Of a stretch of DNA of 64,000 nt, positions 42,881-51,789 are shown piece after piece. Within the stretch, counting starts at the first letter, position 1. The number at the start of each line of letters is the position of its first letter. This DNA comes from JBCDHN01 sp965224535. Lineage in GTDB: Bacteria > Verrucomicrobiota > Verrucomicrobiia > Verrucomicrobiales > DEV007. Below the pieces are notes generated by a model. That model saw only the letters and a list, made by a program, of their open reading frames with translations. It was not told the DNA's origin and ran no database searches. Location: assembly GCA_965224535.1 (NCBI GenBank), contig CBDCZR010000033.1:186001-250000 (forward strand). The letters run 5' to 3'. The translations under genes and the position numbers were made by a program.

Positions 42881-44266
42881 TCATCGCGCCGGTTTTTCGC
42901 TGAATCCGGCCCGGCGGGCTTCGCGGCTCATTTCTTCCTGAAACATCACCGCCATGCCGCGGAGTTTTCGGAGGATTTCGCCGTTGCGAACAGGATTTCG
43001 CTCCCCGGGGTCGGTTTCCAGGTTGTAGAGCGTAAGGCGCGGGTTGAGCAAGAGTTTCCACTGCTCCCAACGGACCGCGGCCAGGGCTCCCTGCGCGCCG
43101 TGGATGAAAAACGCGTCGCGAAATTCCTCGCGAGCGATCGATGGCGACCACTCGCCCGGCGGATCCCAGGTCCGGCGTTCGGCGATGGCTGCGTTCGGCG
43201 CTACGTCCAGGTTACCGGTTAGGAGCCCGCTCACGTCCCGGCCGTCGATGACCGGATGCGACGCGGCAATCCGCACACCCGCGAACGTGGCCAACGTTGG
43301 GAGCCAATCCAGCGCGCTAACCACCTTGCTCGTCACAAATCCGGATCGAATCCCCAGACCCGGTCCCCAGGCAATGGCCGGCACGCGAATTCCGGCCTCC
43401 CAGGTCGTTAGTTTGCGGCCTTGGAGGGGTTGGGCGGCGTTTCGGCCCGGGCCGCGGCCATTGTCCGAGGCGTAGATAACCAAGGTGTTGTCCGCGATTT
43501 TCAACTCGGCCAGCGCATCGAAAATTCGGCCGACATGGTGGTCCATTTCCTGAATGGCGTCGCCGTATTGGCCCCATTTCGAGCTTCCGCGAAACTGCTT
43601 GCCGACGCCCAGCGGAACGTGCAGCATCGTGTGCGGCAGGTAGATGAAAAACGGCTCATCCGCGTGTTGGCGCATGAAAGCGAGCGCTTCATCGGTGTAA
43701 ATTCGGGTCAATTCCGCGGGATCCGCCGTTGGTTTCACCACCTGGCCATTGCGCCAGATTTCCGGCCCGTCGCGGCCTGCCTGCTCAAAGTAAGCCACCT
43801 CCACCGGGTCCAGGTTGTGCAGCAGCCCAAAGTAATGGTCGAACCCCTGGGCGCGCGGCAAAAACGGCTCCGCGAAACCCAGGTGCCACTTGCCGATGCA
43901 CGCCGTGGCGTAACCGTTCGAGCGAAGCAATTCCGCCAGGGTAACCTCGTCCGGGTGGATTCCGAGTCGCGAGTCGGCGCGCTGCACCCACGTTGCCAAG
44001 CCGATGCGTCGCGGGTAGCAACCGGTGAGCAATCCCGCCCGCGACGGGCTGCAAATCGGCGCCGCCGCGTAGTAGTCGGTAAAACGCACCCCTTCGGCGG
44101 ACATGCGGTCGATGCGCGGGGTTTTCACCTCGGTCGCGCCGTAGCAGCCCAGGTCGTAGTAGCCTTGATCGTCGACCAGGATAACGATGATGTTGGGTCG
44201 TTCCTCCACGGCGAACAGCGGCCAAAAGGACAAAAGGAACCAGAGAGCCGTGAGGAGGCGATTCAT
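42881..44266 (-). CDS. Sulfatase (arylsulfatase A-like)
   Basis: The product has 461 residues from ATG 44266 with a signal peptide (MNRLLTALWFLLSFWPLFAV). It has the conserved metal site RPNIIVILVDDQGYYDLGCY, the canonical formylglycine motif ICSPSRAGLLTGCYPRRIGL at about residue 70, ACIGKWHLGFAEPFLPRAQG, and SDNGRGPGRNAAQPLQGRK. Normal length for the family, no accessory domain. With the gene at 40730 it forms a tandem sulfatase pair on the minus strand, 60 bp apart. Probably secreted and active on sulfated polysaccharide. Confidence 0.92.
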   Translation of the reverse strand: MNRLLTALWFLLSFWPLFAVEERPNIIVILVDDQGYYDLGCYGATEVKTPRIDRMSAEGVRFTDYYAAAPICSPSRAGLLTGCYPRRIGLATWVQRADSRLGIHPDEVTLAELLRSNGYATACIGKWHLGFAEPFLPRAQGFDHYFGLLHNLDPVEVAYFEQAGRDGPEIWRNGQVVKPTADPAELTRIYTDEALAFMRQHADEPFFIYLPHTMLHVPLGVGKQFRGSSKWGQYGDAIQEMDHHVGRIFDALAELKIADNTLVIYASDNGRGPGRNAAQPLQGRKLTTWEAGIRVPAIAWGPGLGIRSGFVTSKVVSALDWLPTLATFAGVRIAASHPVIDGRDVSGLLTGNLDVAPNAAIAERRTWDPPGEWSPSIAREEFRDAFFIHGAQGALAAVRWEQWKLLLNPRLTLYNLETDPGERNPVRNGEILRKLRGMAVMFQEEMSREARRAGFSEKPAR

Positions 44267-44281
44267 CGATCGGCTGGGAGG

Positions 44282-45280
44282 TTAGTCGAAAATCGGGAAA
44301 AACGTGTTGAACGCCGCCTCGCAGAATTCACCGGGATCGTTGAAGCGGCGATTCCGGTTTAACCCGCCGATTCGCGCCATTTCCTCCGCGCTCAACTCAA
44401 AATCGTAAACCGCGAAATTTTCGCGCAGATGCTCGGAATTCTGCGTTTTCGGGATGACCACCGTTCCGCGCTGAACTCCCCACCGGAGGGCGATTTGCGC
44501 GATGCTGCGGCCATGCGCACGGGCGATTTCCCGCATCACCTCGTCGTCAAAAAGCGATTCCTCCGCCTTGGCCATGTTGAGCGGAACGTAGGAGCTGGCC
44601 CCAAACGGCGAAAACGCGGTAACGCGAATGTTCTCCGCCTCACAGAAGCGCAAAAGCCGCGTTTGGGTGAGGTAGGGATGCAACTCCACCTGATGCACCG
44701 CCGGCCGGACGGCGCACCCGGCCAGCAAATCCCGCAGCAGCGAAATATTGAGGTTGCAAACGCCGATGCGCTTCACCAAGCCGGCTTTTTGCAGATCCTC
44801 CATCGCGCCCCAGGTTTCGGCGTAGGGCACCTGGACGGGCTTCATCCCCTCCTGCGGCTTAGCTTCGTCGTAAAACCAGCCCGGCGGGTAGCGCACTTCC
44901 GGATCGACGTAGGCCAGGGCGATGGGGAAGTGGACCAGGTAGAGGTCCAGCTCATCCAGCCGCAAATCGCGCAAGCTGCGTTCGCAGGCCGCGCGCACGT
45001 GCTGGGGCTCGTGAAACGTGTTCCACAGCTTGGAGGTTACCCAAAGGTCCTCGCGCGAGCATTTGCCGGCGTCCAGCGCGGCTTTCAAACCCGCGCCGAC
45101 GGCTTCCTCGTTGCCGTAATCGCAGGCGCAATCCAGGTGCCGGTAGCCGATATCAATGGCCTCGGGGATGAGGTCAGCCAGCGTTTCGTGGGGAATTTTC
45201 CACGTTCCCAGGCCGATGGAGGGAAACGCGCCCCCGTCCGCAACGGGGAAGGAGGTTAGGGAATCGGCGTGCTCGCTCAT
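44282..45280 (-). CDS. Aldo/keto reductase
   Basis: The product has 332 residues from ATG 45280. The AKR signature is clear: FPSIGLGTWKIPHETL, GYRHLDCACDYGNEEAVGAG (Asp and Tyr of the catalytic tetrad), WVTSKLWNTFHEPQHV (Lys), DELDLYLVHFPIALAYVDPE (His), and the NADP-site GTVVIPKTQNSEHLRENF. It lies nearest aldose/xylose reductases and reduces sugar aldehydes to alditols. No signal peptide. It sits 15 bp downstream of (that is, upstream in transcription of) the sulfatase at 42881, so the three minus-strand genes could form an operon for sulfated-sugar use. Confidence 0.92.
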   Translation of the reverse strand: MSEHADSLTSFPVADGGAFPSIGLGTWKIPHETLADLIPEAIDIGYRHLDCACDYGNEEAVGAGLKAALDAGKCSREDLWVTSKLWNTFHEPQHVRAACERSLRDLRLDELDLYLVHFPIALAYVDPEVRYPPGWFYDEAKPQEGMKPVQVPYAETWGAMEDLQKAGLVKRIGVCNLNISLLRDLLAGCAVRPAVHQVELHPYLTQTRLLRFCEAENIRVTAFSPFGASSYVPLNMAKAEESLFDDEVMREIARAHGRSIAQIALRWGVQRGTVVIPKTQNSEHLRENFAVYDFELSAEEMARIGGLNRNRRFNDPGEFCEAAFNTFFPIFD

Positions 45281-45383
45281 GGCGGCGACTTAACCTGCCT
45301 TGTTCGCAAAACGCAACCGCCGGGGACGGCGCGATTGTCGGGAGATGCCGCGCATGGGCCATTTGGTTAAGATCAGTTGACTT

Positions 45384-46754
45384 TTGAGGCTTTTGTTAGG
45401 ATGCTGCGTCCGCTCTCGCCCCTTACCCTTGCCGATACCCGTCTTTCTAGCCAAATCGCCCAGCTTCCGCGTTTTCTGCTCTGTCGCGGCTTGCTTCCTC
45501 GTGGGCGGCCTGGCCGATGCACGGGCGGATAAAACGGCTACGTTCACCCTGGAGGCGGCTATTCAGCAGGCGATCGCGAAAAATCCCGAACTTGAGGCGG
45601 CGCGGGCCAAAATTGCGGTGGCGGAGGCCAGGGCGAAGTGGGCCGGGAAGCTGGCCGATCCCAACTTTGAGCTGTCCGCCAAATCGGACGAATTTGGCCT
45701 GGATGACGACGAAAACACCGTCCAAATCGCTGTTTCCCAAAAATTTCCCCTCACCAGACGGCTGGCGCGGGAAAAGGACGTGTCGCAATGGGATGTGGCG
45801 TTGGCGAGGGCCGAGGTTAGGGTGCGCGAGTGGCGGCTGGAAGGGGAGGTGCATGAGGCGGTGTTGGCGATTTTGGCGCTTCAACGGAGGGTAGAGCTTC
45901 GCCGGCGAATTCGCGCCGTTTTGGCCGATGCGGTATCGCGCATGGAGGAGGCGTTTCAAAACGCGGAGATGTCGCAGTTGGACGTCACCGAGGCCAGGCT
46001 GGAGCTGCAAACGCAGGTGCAGGCGCTGCAGAAGCTGGAGGCGGATTTGGCGAACGATCTGGGCAAACTGCGCGGTTGGTTGGGCTTGCCCGCGGAGTCG
46101 CGGCTGAGCATCGCCGGTAGGCTGGGCGCCCCGGACGAAGGGCCCGGCCACATCGAAATGAGCGGCCGCGTCCTAACACGGCGCCCGGATCTCCAGCTCC
46201 GCCTGTTGCGTGAAAATCGGGCCGAAGCAGCCTTGGAACTGGCGAAATCTCGCCGTTGGCAGGACGTGGCCGTGCGCCTGTTTGTGGAGCGCGAAAACGC
46301 GGTGGACGAGCCCGATGGGCTGGAGCGCAACACCTTCGCGGGCATCGGATTTTCCCTGCCGCTGCCGCTTCGCACCTCCAAGGCGAGGGTCAGCGATGTT
46401 CCCAGCCTGGAGGTTAGCGCGGCGCGTCTTTCCACCGCCGCCCTGGTCGCCGCCATTCGCAATGAGGTGGCCGCGGCCAACGAAGAAGTGGCCCGTTTGC
46501 GCGTGGTGTGGCAACGCGCGAATGCCGAAATTTTGCACCTGGCTCGCCAAAATGTCCGCGAGGTGGAGGAAGCGTGGGAACATGGAAAAATCACCTTCGC
46601 CCGGGTGCAGCGCGCCCACGAACGCAGCCTGATGTTGGAAGAAAGTGCGATCGGCGCCTTGCGCGACTATCATTTGGCCAGGGAGCGTCTGCACCATGCC
46701 GCCGGCTTGTCGCACGGCGGTCCCACGGCACCCGCGAAGCCATCAGACCCATGA
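45384..46754 (+). CDS. TolC-family outer-membrane efflux protein (CusC/CzcC-like)
   Basis: The longest frame has 456 residues from TTG 45384; TTG 45429 would open at a signal peptide (LPIPVFLAKSPSFRVFCSV). The protein is mostly long helices (TFTLEAAIQQAIAKNPELEA, AEVRVREWRLEGEVHEAVLA, RLELQTQVQALQKLEADLAN) with the two-fold repeat of outer-membrane factors. It forms the outer-membrane channel of the tripartite pump encoded with the next two genes. Its stop overlaps the start of the membrane-fusion gene (ATGA at 46751-46754). No metal-binding motif of its own is visible. Confidence 0.85.
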   Translation: MRLLLGCCVRSRPLPLPIPVFLAKSPSFRVFCSVAACFLVGGLADARADKTATFTLEAAIQQAIAKNPELEAARAKIAVAEARAKWAGKLADPNFELSAKSDEFGLDDDENTVQIAVSQKFPLTRRLAREKDVSQWDVALARAEVRVREWRLEGEVHEAVLAILALQRRVELRRRIRAVLADAVSRMEEAFQNAEMSQLDVTEARLELQTQVQALQKLEADLANDLGKLRGWLGLPAESRLSIAGRLGAPDEGPGHIEMSGRVLTRRPDLQLRLLRENRAEAALELAKSRRWQDVAVRLFVERENAVDEPDGLERNTFAGIGFSLPLPLRTSKARVSDVPSLEVSAARLSTAALVAAIRNEVAAANEEVARLRVVWQRANAEILHLARQNVREVEEAWEHGKITFARVQRAHERSLMLEESAIGALRDYHLARERLHHAAGLSHGGPTAPAKPSDP

Positions 46755-47902
46755 AACCCAGCCAGAGTTTTGTCCTCCTAACCGCCATCGTAAGCCTAAT
46801 GTCGCTCCGTTCCCGCGCGGAGCCGGATTTCGACGCCGAGCGCGCCGCCAACCTCATCATCCTGGACGAAATGGGCGTGAAAAACCTGCGCCTGGAGACG
46901 GTGGAGGTGCTGGAGACGGATTTCGAGCAAACCGTCTTCGCCATCGGCCGAATCCAGGCCGTGCCCTCGCAAGCCGCCGTGGTCAGCAGCCGAATTTCCG
47001 GCCGGGTCATCGAGCTAAACGTCATTCCTGGCGACCGCGTCCGGCAGGGGCAGGACGTGATGCGCGTGGAGAGCCTGCAACCGGGAAATCCGCCCCCGTC
47101 GGTGGTGCTGAAGGCGCCGATCGCCGGTTTGGTGACCGAAAGCCACGTGCGTATTGGCGAACCGGCCGAACCCGCGCGCGAACTGATGGACATCGTCGAT
47201 TTGTCGACCATTTGGGCGGTGGCGCGCGTTCCGGAGGCCGAGGTGGCCCGGTTAAAATTGGGCGCTGCGGCGCGCATCCGGGTTTCGGCCGCGGGCGACG
47301 AAACTTTCGCCGGCAAACTGGTGCGATTCGGCACGATGGCCGACCAGGATGCCGGGACGCTCGACGCCATCTTCCAAATCGCCAACCCGCGCAATATTTT
47401 GCGTCCCGGGATGCGGGCGGAGTTCTCCATCGTGGTTAGCGCGCGTGCGGACGTTATGGCCGTGCCGCGCACCGCGATTCAGGGCAGCCCGGCCAAGCGG
47501 ATCGTCTTCGTGCGCGATTTTGAGCTGGCCAACGCGTTTCTCCGCGCGCCAGTCGAGTTGGGCGAGCAAAACGACGAGTTTGTCGAGATCGTCAACGGCC
47601 TGTTTCCCGGCGATGATGTCGTGACGCGAGGTTCCTACGGCCTGGCCTTTGCCGGCGGGAGCGGGATTTCGCTGAAAGAGGCGCTCGACGCTGCTCACGG
47701 TCACGAACACGCCGAAGACGGCTCCGAATTGACGCCAGAACAACGCGCCGAGCGAGCCGCGAAGGCGGCGGGAGCCGTTGCCGGCCAAAATCGCGGTTTT
47801 GGCGCGGTGAACGCAGGGATATTGGCCTACGCGTTGGTGGCAACGTTAGTGGCCCTGGTCTTGGGCCAGAATGTGCTGAACCGGCGCAAATCCGTAGGCT
47901 AA
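46751..47902 (+). CDS. RND membrane-fusion protein (CusB/HlyD type) with C-terminal membrane anchor
   Basis: The product has 383 residues from ATG 46751, which overlaps the upstream stop and opens a signal peptide (MKPSQSFVLLTAIVSLMSLR). The fold is typical: barrel-sandwich strands (AVVSSRISGRVIELNVIPGD, VVLKAPIAGLVTESHVRIGE), a beta-barrel (DLSTIWAVARVPEAEVARLK) and a membrane-proximal domain. It ends with a short His-rich patch (AAHGHEHAEDG, near 330) and a hydrophobic helix (GILAYALVATLVALVLGQ), which is unusual because most family members are anchored only at the N-terminus. It connects the RND pump and the TolC channel. Confidence 0.88.
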   Translation: MKPSQSFVLLTAIVSLMSLRSRAEPDFDAERAANLIILDEMGVKNLRLETVEVLETDFEQTVFAIGRIQAVPSQAAVVSSRISGRVIELNVIPGDRVRQGQDVMRVESLQPGNPPPSVVLKAPIAGLVTESHVRIGEPAEPARELMDIVDLSTIWAVARVPEAEVARLKLGAAARIRVSAAGDETFAGKLVRFGTMADQDAGTLDAIFQIANPRNILRPGMRAEFSIVVSARADVMAVPRTAIQGSPAKRIVFVRDFELANAFLRAPVELGEQNDEFVEIVNGLFPGDDVVTRGSYGLAFAGGSGISLKEALDAAHGHEHAEDGSELTPEQRAERAAKAAGAVAGQNRGFGAVNAGILAYALVATLVALVLGQNVLNRRKSVG

Positions 47903-47958
47903 AATCCGAAACTCGAAGCCCAAAGCCCAAAGCACAAGGAACAAAGCACAAAGCACAA
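47903..47958 (+). repeat. Word-like direct repeats caaagcacaa / aaagcccaaa
   Basis: The 56-bp spacer between the fusion-protein and RND genes is made of repeated words: aagcccaaagcccaaagcac, ggaacaaagcacaaagcaca. No clear ribosome binding site precedes the RND start; the repeats themselves take its place. Similar word repeats occur elsewhere in the window. Confidence 0.7.
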
Positions 47959-50900
47959 ATGCTCGACTGGCTTATCAGATTTTCGCTCAAACAGCGCGCG
48001 TTCGTCCTCGCGGCTGCCGTGGCGCTGCTGACTTACGGCGTTAGCCGCGTGGTCGAGCTGCCCGTGGACGTGCTGCCAGACCTAACCAAACCAACTGTGA
48101 CCATCCTGACCGAGGTGCCCGGTTATGCGCCGGAAGAGGTGGAAACGCTGGTCACCATTCCGCTCGAAAACGCGCTCATGGGCGTCAACGGCGTGAGCCG
48201 GTTACGCACCACCAGCGACATCTCGCTTTCGCTGCTTTTCGTCGAATTTGAGTGGGATTCGGACATCTACCAGGCGCGTCAATTCGTGCAGGAACGGCTA
48301 ACTGGCGTGCTGGACCAACTACCCGAGGACGTGAGCCCCTACATGACGCCGGTCGCCTCGCTGATGGGTGAAATTATGCTCGTGGGCCTCCGCGATCCCA
48401 CCGGAAAAACCAGCCCCCGCGACCTGCGAACCCTGGCCGATTGGATGGTGACGCGGCGATTGCAGTCGATCGCCGGCGTGGCCGAAGTTTTAGCCATGGG
48501 AGGCGGGGTCAAGCAGATTCAGGTGCAGCCAAATCCCGCCAACATGCTGGCGCTGGGCGTGAGTTTCGGCCAAATTCGCGCCGCCGCGGCTCAGGCCGTC
48601 AAAAACACCACCGGCGGCTTTCTGACCGAGCAGGCCCAGGAAATCATGGTGCGCAATTTGGCCATGACCACCGACCTAAGCGCGATTTCCGACACCGTGG
48701 TGAAATACGAGAACGACCGGCCCGTGCGGCTGCGCGATGTGGCCGCGGTAACCTGGGACGTGGAACCCATGCGCGGCGATGCCGGGATGGGCACGAAATC
48801 TCACGGCGGCCATCCCGGAGTGATTTTGAGCGTCAAAAAGTCGCCCGGCTTCGACACCATCGCGCTAACCCGCACGGTGGAGCGCGCCTTGGCGGAGTTG
48901 CAAACCACCTTGCCGGAGGGTGTGGAGGCGATCACCGTCTACCGGCAGGCCAACTTTATCCAGCTATCCATCGGCAACCTGAAGGAAGCGCTCTTCGATG
49001 GGGCCATCATGGTGGCGGTAGTGCTGTTTTTGTTTTTGCTCAATGTCAGAGTCACCTTCATCACCTTGACGGCCATTCCGCTCTCGTTGGCGATCACCGC
49101 GCTGGTTTTCGACCGATTTCATCTCAGCGTGAATTCCATGACCCTGGGAGGCCTGGCCGTCGCCATTGGCATGGTGGTGGATGATGCGATCGTCGATGTG
49201 GAGAACGTCTTTCGCCGTTTGCGCGAAAACGCGGCCCTGACAACGCCAAAACCCAGGTTGGAGGTAATAGCCGATGCCTCGGCGGAAGTGCGCTCGTCGA
49301 TCTTTTACGCCACCGTGCTTATTATCCTCGTATTCGTGCCGCTATTGGCCTTAAGCGGGGTGGAAGGCCGGCTTTTTACGCCCGTCGCCATCGCCACCAT
49401 CGTTAGCATGGCCGGCTCTTTCGTTGTATCATTAACCGTCATCCCGGTACTATCTTCCTACCTGCTTTACCCCAAGGCAGAGAAGGAAAAAGGGGAGGGA
49501 TGGATCGTGCGCAATCTCAAAAAAATCTTCCGCGATACCTGGTTGAAGCTGGCACTGGATCAACCGTTGATTGTATGCGGGCTGGCGGTGTTGATGATGG
49601 TTTTGTGCGGCTGGTTTTATACCCAAATGGCCGGCAATTTCTTGCCCGCGTTTCGCGAGCCCACCGCGTTGATCGCCACGGCCACAGCTCCGGGCACATC
49701 GCTTGGAACCACCACCGACATCGCGGCCACGGCGCAGGATCTTTTGCTCGAAATTCCCGAAGTGGAGACCGTGGGTTATCGCGTGGGCCGCGCCGAGCGC
49801 GGAGATCACGTCGTTCCTGTTTCCACCGCCGAATTTGACGTGGTTTTCAACGATTCCGAAGGCCGTGGGCGCGATGAGGTGCTGGAGGAAATTCGCGGCG
49901 CCATGCGCGGAATTCCCGGCACGTTTAGCGCAATGAGCGGTCCCTTGGCCGACCGCATCGGTCATATGCTTAGCGGCGTGTCCGCAAAAGTGGCGGTAAA
50001 GATTTTTGGGCCGGATTTGGTCGAATTGCGCCGATTGGGGACCGAAATTGGCGAAATAGCCCGGGCCATCCCCGGCCTGGAAGAAGCACGGGTGGAGCAA
50101 CAGGCGCCCATTCCGCAGCTTCGCATTGAGGTGGACCGAAAACGCGCTCTGGCCTACGGAGTGACCCCCGGCCAGCTCAACGAGCAACTTGCCGCGCTCA
50201 TGGGTGGTGAGGTGGTGGCGGAGGTTTACGAAGAACAGCGCGTTTACGATCTGGTGGTGCGATTGCCGCGCGAATGGCGCGAAAATCCCGACCGCCTGGC
50301 CACGTTGTATATCGATACGAAACGCGGTCAGCGCATCCCCCTCAGCTATGTGGCGGAACTGCGCCAAGCTACCGGCCCCAACGCGATTTTGCGTGAAAAC
50401 ACGCAACGGCGCTTCGTTGTTTCAATCAATCCGACGACCGGCGACCTCAATTCCGTGGTGGAACGGCTCCAACGCGAGGTTGCCGAAAAAATCGACGTCC
50501 CGGAGGGCTATCACATCGCGTTTGAAGGTGAATACCAGGCCGAACAGGAGGCCAGGCGTATTATCTTGCGCACATCGGCAATCGTCCTGCTCGTCATCGT
50601 TTTTTTGCTCTTCAGCTATTTCCGCAATTTCGCGTTCGTGCTCCTGGTCTTGGCGAATCTTCCCATCGCGTTGATTGGCAGCATACTCTACACGCGCCTT
50701 ACGCTGGATAACATCAGCATCGCCACGCTTGTCGGCTTTATCGCTATAGGCGGGATTGCCGCGCGCAACAGCATCATGCTGCTATCACACTACCTCCACC
50801 TCATGCGCTACGAAGGGGAGAGTTTCACCCGGCAAATGATCGAGCGCGGAACGCAGGAACGGCTCGTGCCCGTGCTCATGACCGCGCTTTCCGCCGGCAT

Positions 50901-51075
50901 CGCCCTCATACCGCTAATTCTGGCCGCGAATGACCCCGGCAAGGAAATCCTACACCCCATCGCGGTGGTGATCGTAGGCGGCTTGTTTAGCTCCACGCTC
51001 CTGGGTTTAGGTATAACGCCGGCGTTGTTCTACACGTTTTGCCGAAAAGCCGCGGAAAAGGCCGCTAGCGCCTAA
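47959..51075 (+). CDS. RND efflux pump, heavy-metal type (CusA/CzcA-like)
   Basis: The product has 1038 residues from ATG 47959 with twelve transmembrane helices in the usual 1+5+1+5 layout. HME-type marks include ELPVDVLPDLTKPTVTILTE, YAPEEVETLVTIPLENALMG and IYQARQFVQERL. TM4 carries GMVVDDAIVDVENVFRRLRE, with acidic residues of the proton relay; the second half has GFIAIGGIAARNSIMLLSHY. Metal ions such as Cu, Ag, Zn, Co or Ni are likely substrates; the key Met/Glu ligands cannot be placed with certainty, so the metal is unassigned. Transcribed with the TolC and fusion genes. Its stop overlaps the convergent SHD1-retropepsin gene. Confidence 0.93.
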   Translation: MLDWLIRFSLKQRAFVLAAAVALLTYGVSRVVELPVDVLPDLTKPTVTILTEVPGYAPEEVETLVTIPLENALMGVNGVSRLRTTSDISLSLLFVEFEWDSDIYQARQFVQERLTGVLDQLPEDVSPYMTPVASLMGEIMLVGLRDPTGKTSPRDLRTLADWMVTRRLQSIAGVAEVLAMGGGVKQIQVQPNPANMLALGVSFGQIRAAAAQAVKNTTGGFLTEQAQEIMVRNLAMTTDLSAISDTVVKYENDRPVRLRDVAAVTWDVEPMRGDAGMGTKSHGGHPGVILSVKKSPGFDTIALTRTVERALAELQTTLPEGVEAITVYRQANFIQLSIGNLKEALFDGAIMVAVVLFLFLLNVRVTFITLTAIPLSLAITALVFDRFHLSVNSMTLGGLAVAIGMVVDDAIVDVENVFRRLRENAALTTPKPRLEVIADASAEVRSSIFYATVLIILVFVPLLALSGVEGRLFTPVAIATIVSMAGSFVVSLTVIPVLSSYLLYPKAEKEKGEGWIVRNLKKIFRDTWLKLALDQPLIVCGLAVLMMVLCGWFYTQMAGNFLPAFREPTALIATATAPGTSLGTTTDIAATAQDLLLEIPEVETVGYRVGRAERGDHVVPVSTAEFDVVFNDSEGRGRDEVLEEIRGAMRGIPGTFSAMSGPLADRIGHMLSGVSAKVAVKIFGPDLVELRRLGTEIGEIARAIPGLEEARVEQQAPIPQLRIEVDRKRALAYGVTPGQLNEQLAALMGGEVVAEVYEEQRVYDLVVRLPREWRENPDRLATLYIDTKRGQRIPLSYVAELRQATGPNAILRENTQRRFVVSINPTTGDLNSVVERLQREVAEKIDVPEGYHIAFEGEYQAEQEARRIILRTSAIVLLVIVFLLFSYFRNFAFVLLVLANLPIALIGSILYTRLTLDNISIATLVGFIAIGGIAARNSIMLLSHYLHLMRYEGESFTRQMIERGTQERLVPVLMTALSAGIALIPLILAANDPGKEILHPIAVVIVGGLFSSTLLGLGITPALFYTFCRKAAEKAASA

Positions 51076-51788
51076 TTTTGCTTCGCGGGAGGCGGTGGCG
51101 GCAAAAAATGGAGCTTCTTGGCCTTGTAGTCTAACACCGCGCCGTATTCCTTGAGAAAATCGTAGCCAATGATGCCGTCCACCTGAATCCCAAAATTATT
51201 GATCCCCGTCGCCACCAAATTGGCCACGCGAAACATACGGCTGGCGAAGACGCTTTTGCCAAACGTAAAATTTTCCAGTTTACCCTCACCAATGCCCAAC
51301 TGACCGCCGTTGATGGTGCTAAGCACATCGCCGGTTTGTTTCACCGTTAGGCCCAAAACGTCGGCAATGGGGCCGTCCAGGTAAGAATACGGCAAATTGG
51401 TGTTGATGATAAACGTGTGCTCGCGATCGGCGATTTTCATCTTCACCACCATGGCGGATTTTTCGTCGTTGTAGGCAATGGAGTCGTATCCCAGATTGGC
51501 GAGATATTGCTCCATGGTCACGTCCGCTGCGCTAACGCTTCGGCTGGGATCCGTCCTCCACAAATCGATAAATTCCTGGTCGGCGGCGCTAAGCGAGGTC
51601 AGCGGCACATTTGCCGTTTTTCCGCCGGCCAACTTCAAGACTGCCTTGCCGTCGGCAAAACCGGTCAGCTCAGCCTGGAGCTTGCGGCCGTCGGCGCTGG
51701 TAAACTCGCGCATCTGCGCTGACGCGGCGGAGATTCCCAGGGCGGCGGTTAAAAGAAAAAGTCGAAAAATCGTCATCATTTGGGTCAT
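51072..51788 (-). CDS. SHD1 plus degenerate retropepsin-like protein
   Basis: The product has 238 residues from ATG 51788 with a signal peptide (MTQMMTIFRLFLLTAALGIS). Residues of about 24-80 are SHD1: MREFTSADGRKLQAELTGFA, KTANVPLTSLSAADQEFIDL. The rest is a retropepsin-type aspartic-protease fold with the closing GIIGYDFLKEYGAVLDYKAK. At the flap/active-site position it reads HTFIINTNLPYSYLD where catalytic members have D(T/S)G. The nucleophilic Asp is absent (Asn-Thr-Asn), so it is probably not a protease. It is the downstream member of a pair with the gene at 51790-52506 (1 bp gap). Confidence 0.75.
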   Translation of the reverse strand: MTQMMTIFRLFLLTAALGISAASAQMREFTSADGRKLQAELTGFADGKAVLKLAGGKTANVPLTSLSAADQEFIDLWRTDPSRSVSAADVTMEQYLANLGYDSIAYNDEKSAMVVKMKIADREHTFIINTNLPYSYLDGPIADVLGLTVKQTGDVLSTINGGQLGIGEGKLENFTFGKSVFASRMFRVANLVATGINNFGIQVDGIIGYDFLKEYGAVLDYKAKKLHFLPPPPPAKQN

Positions 51789-51789
51789 G

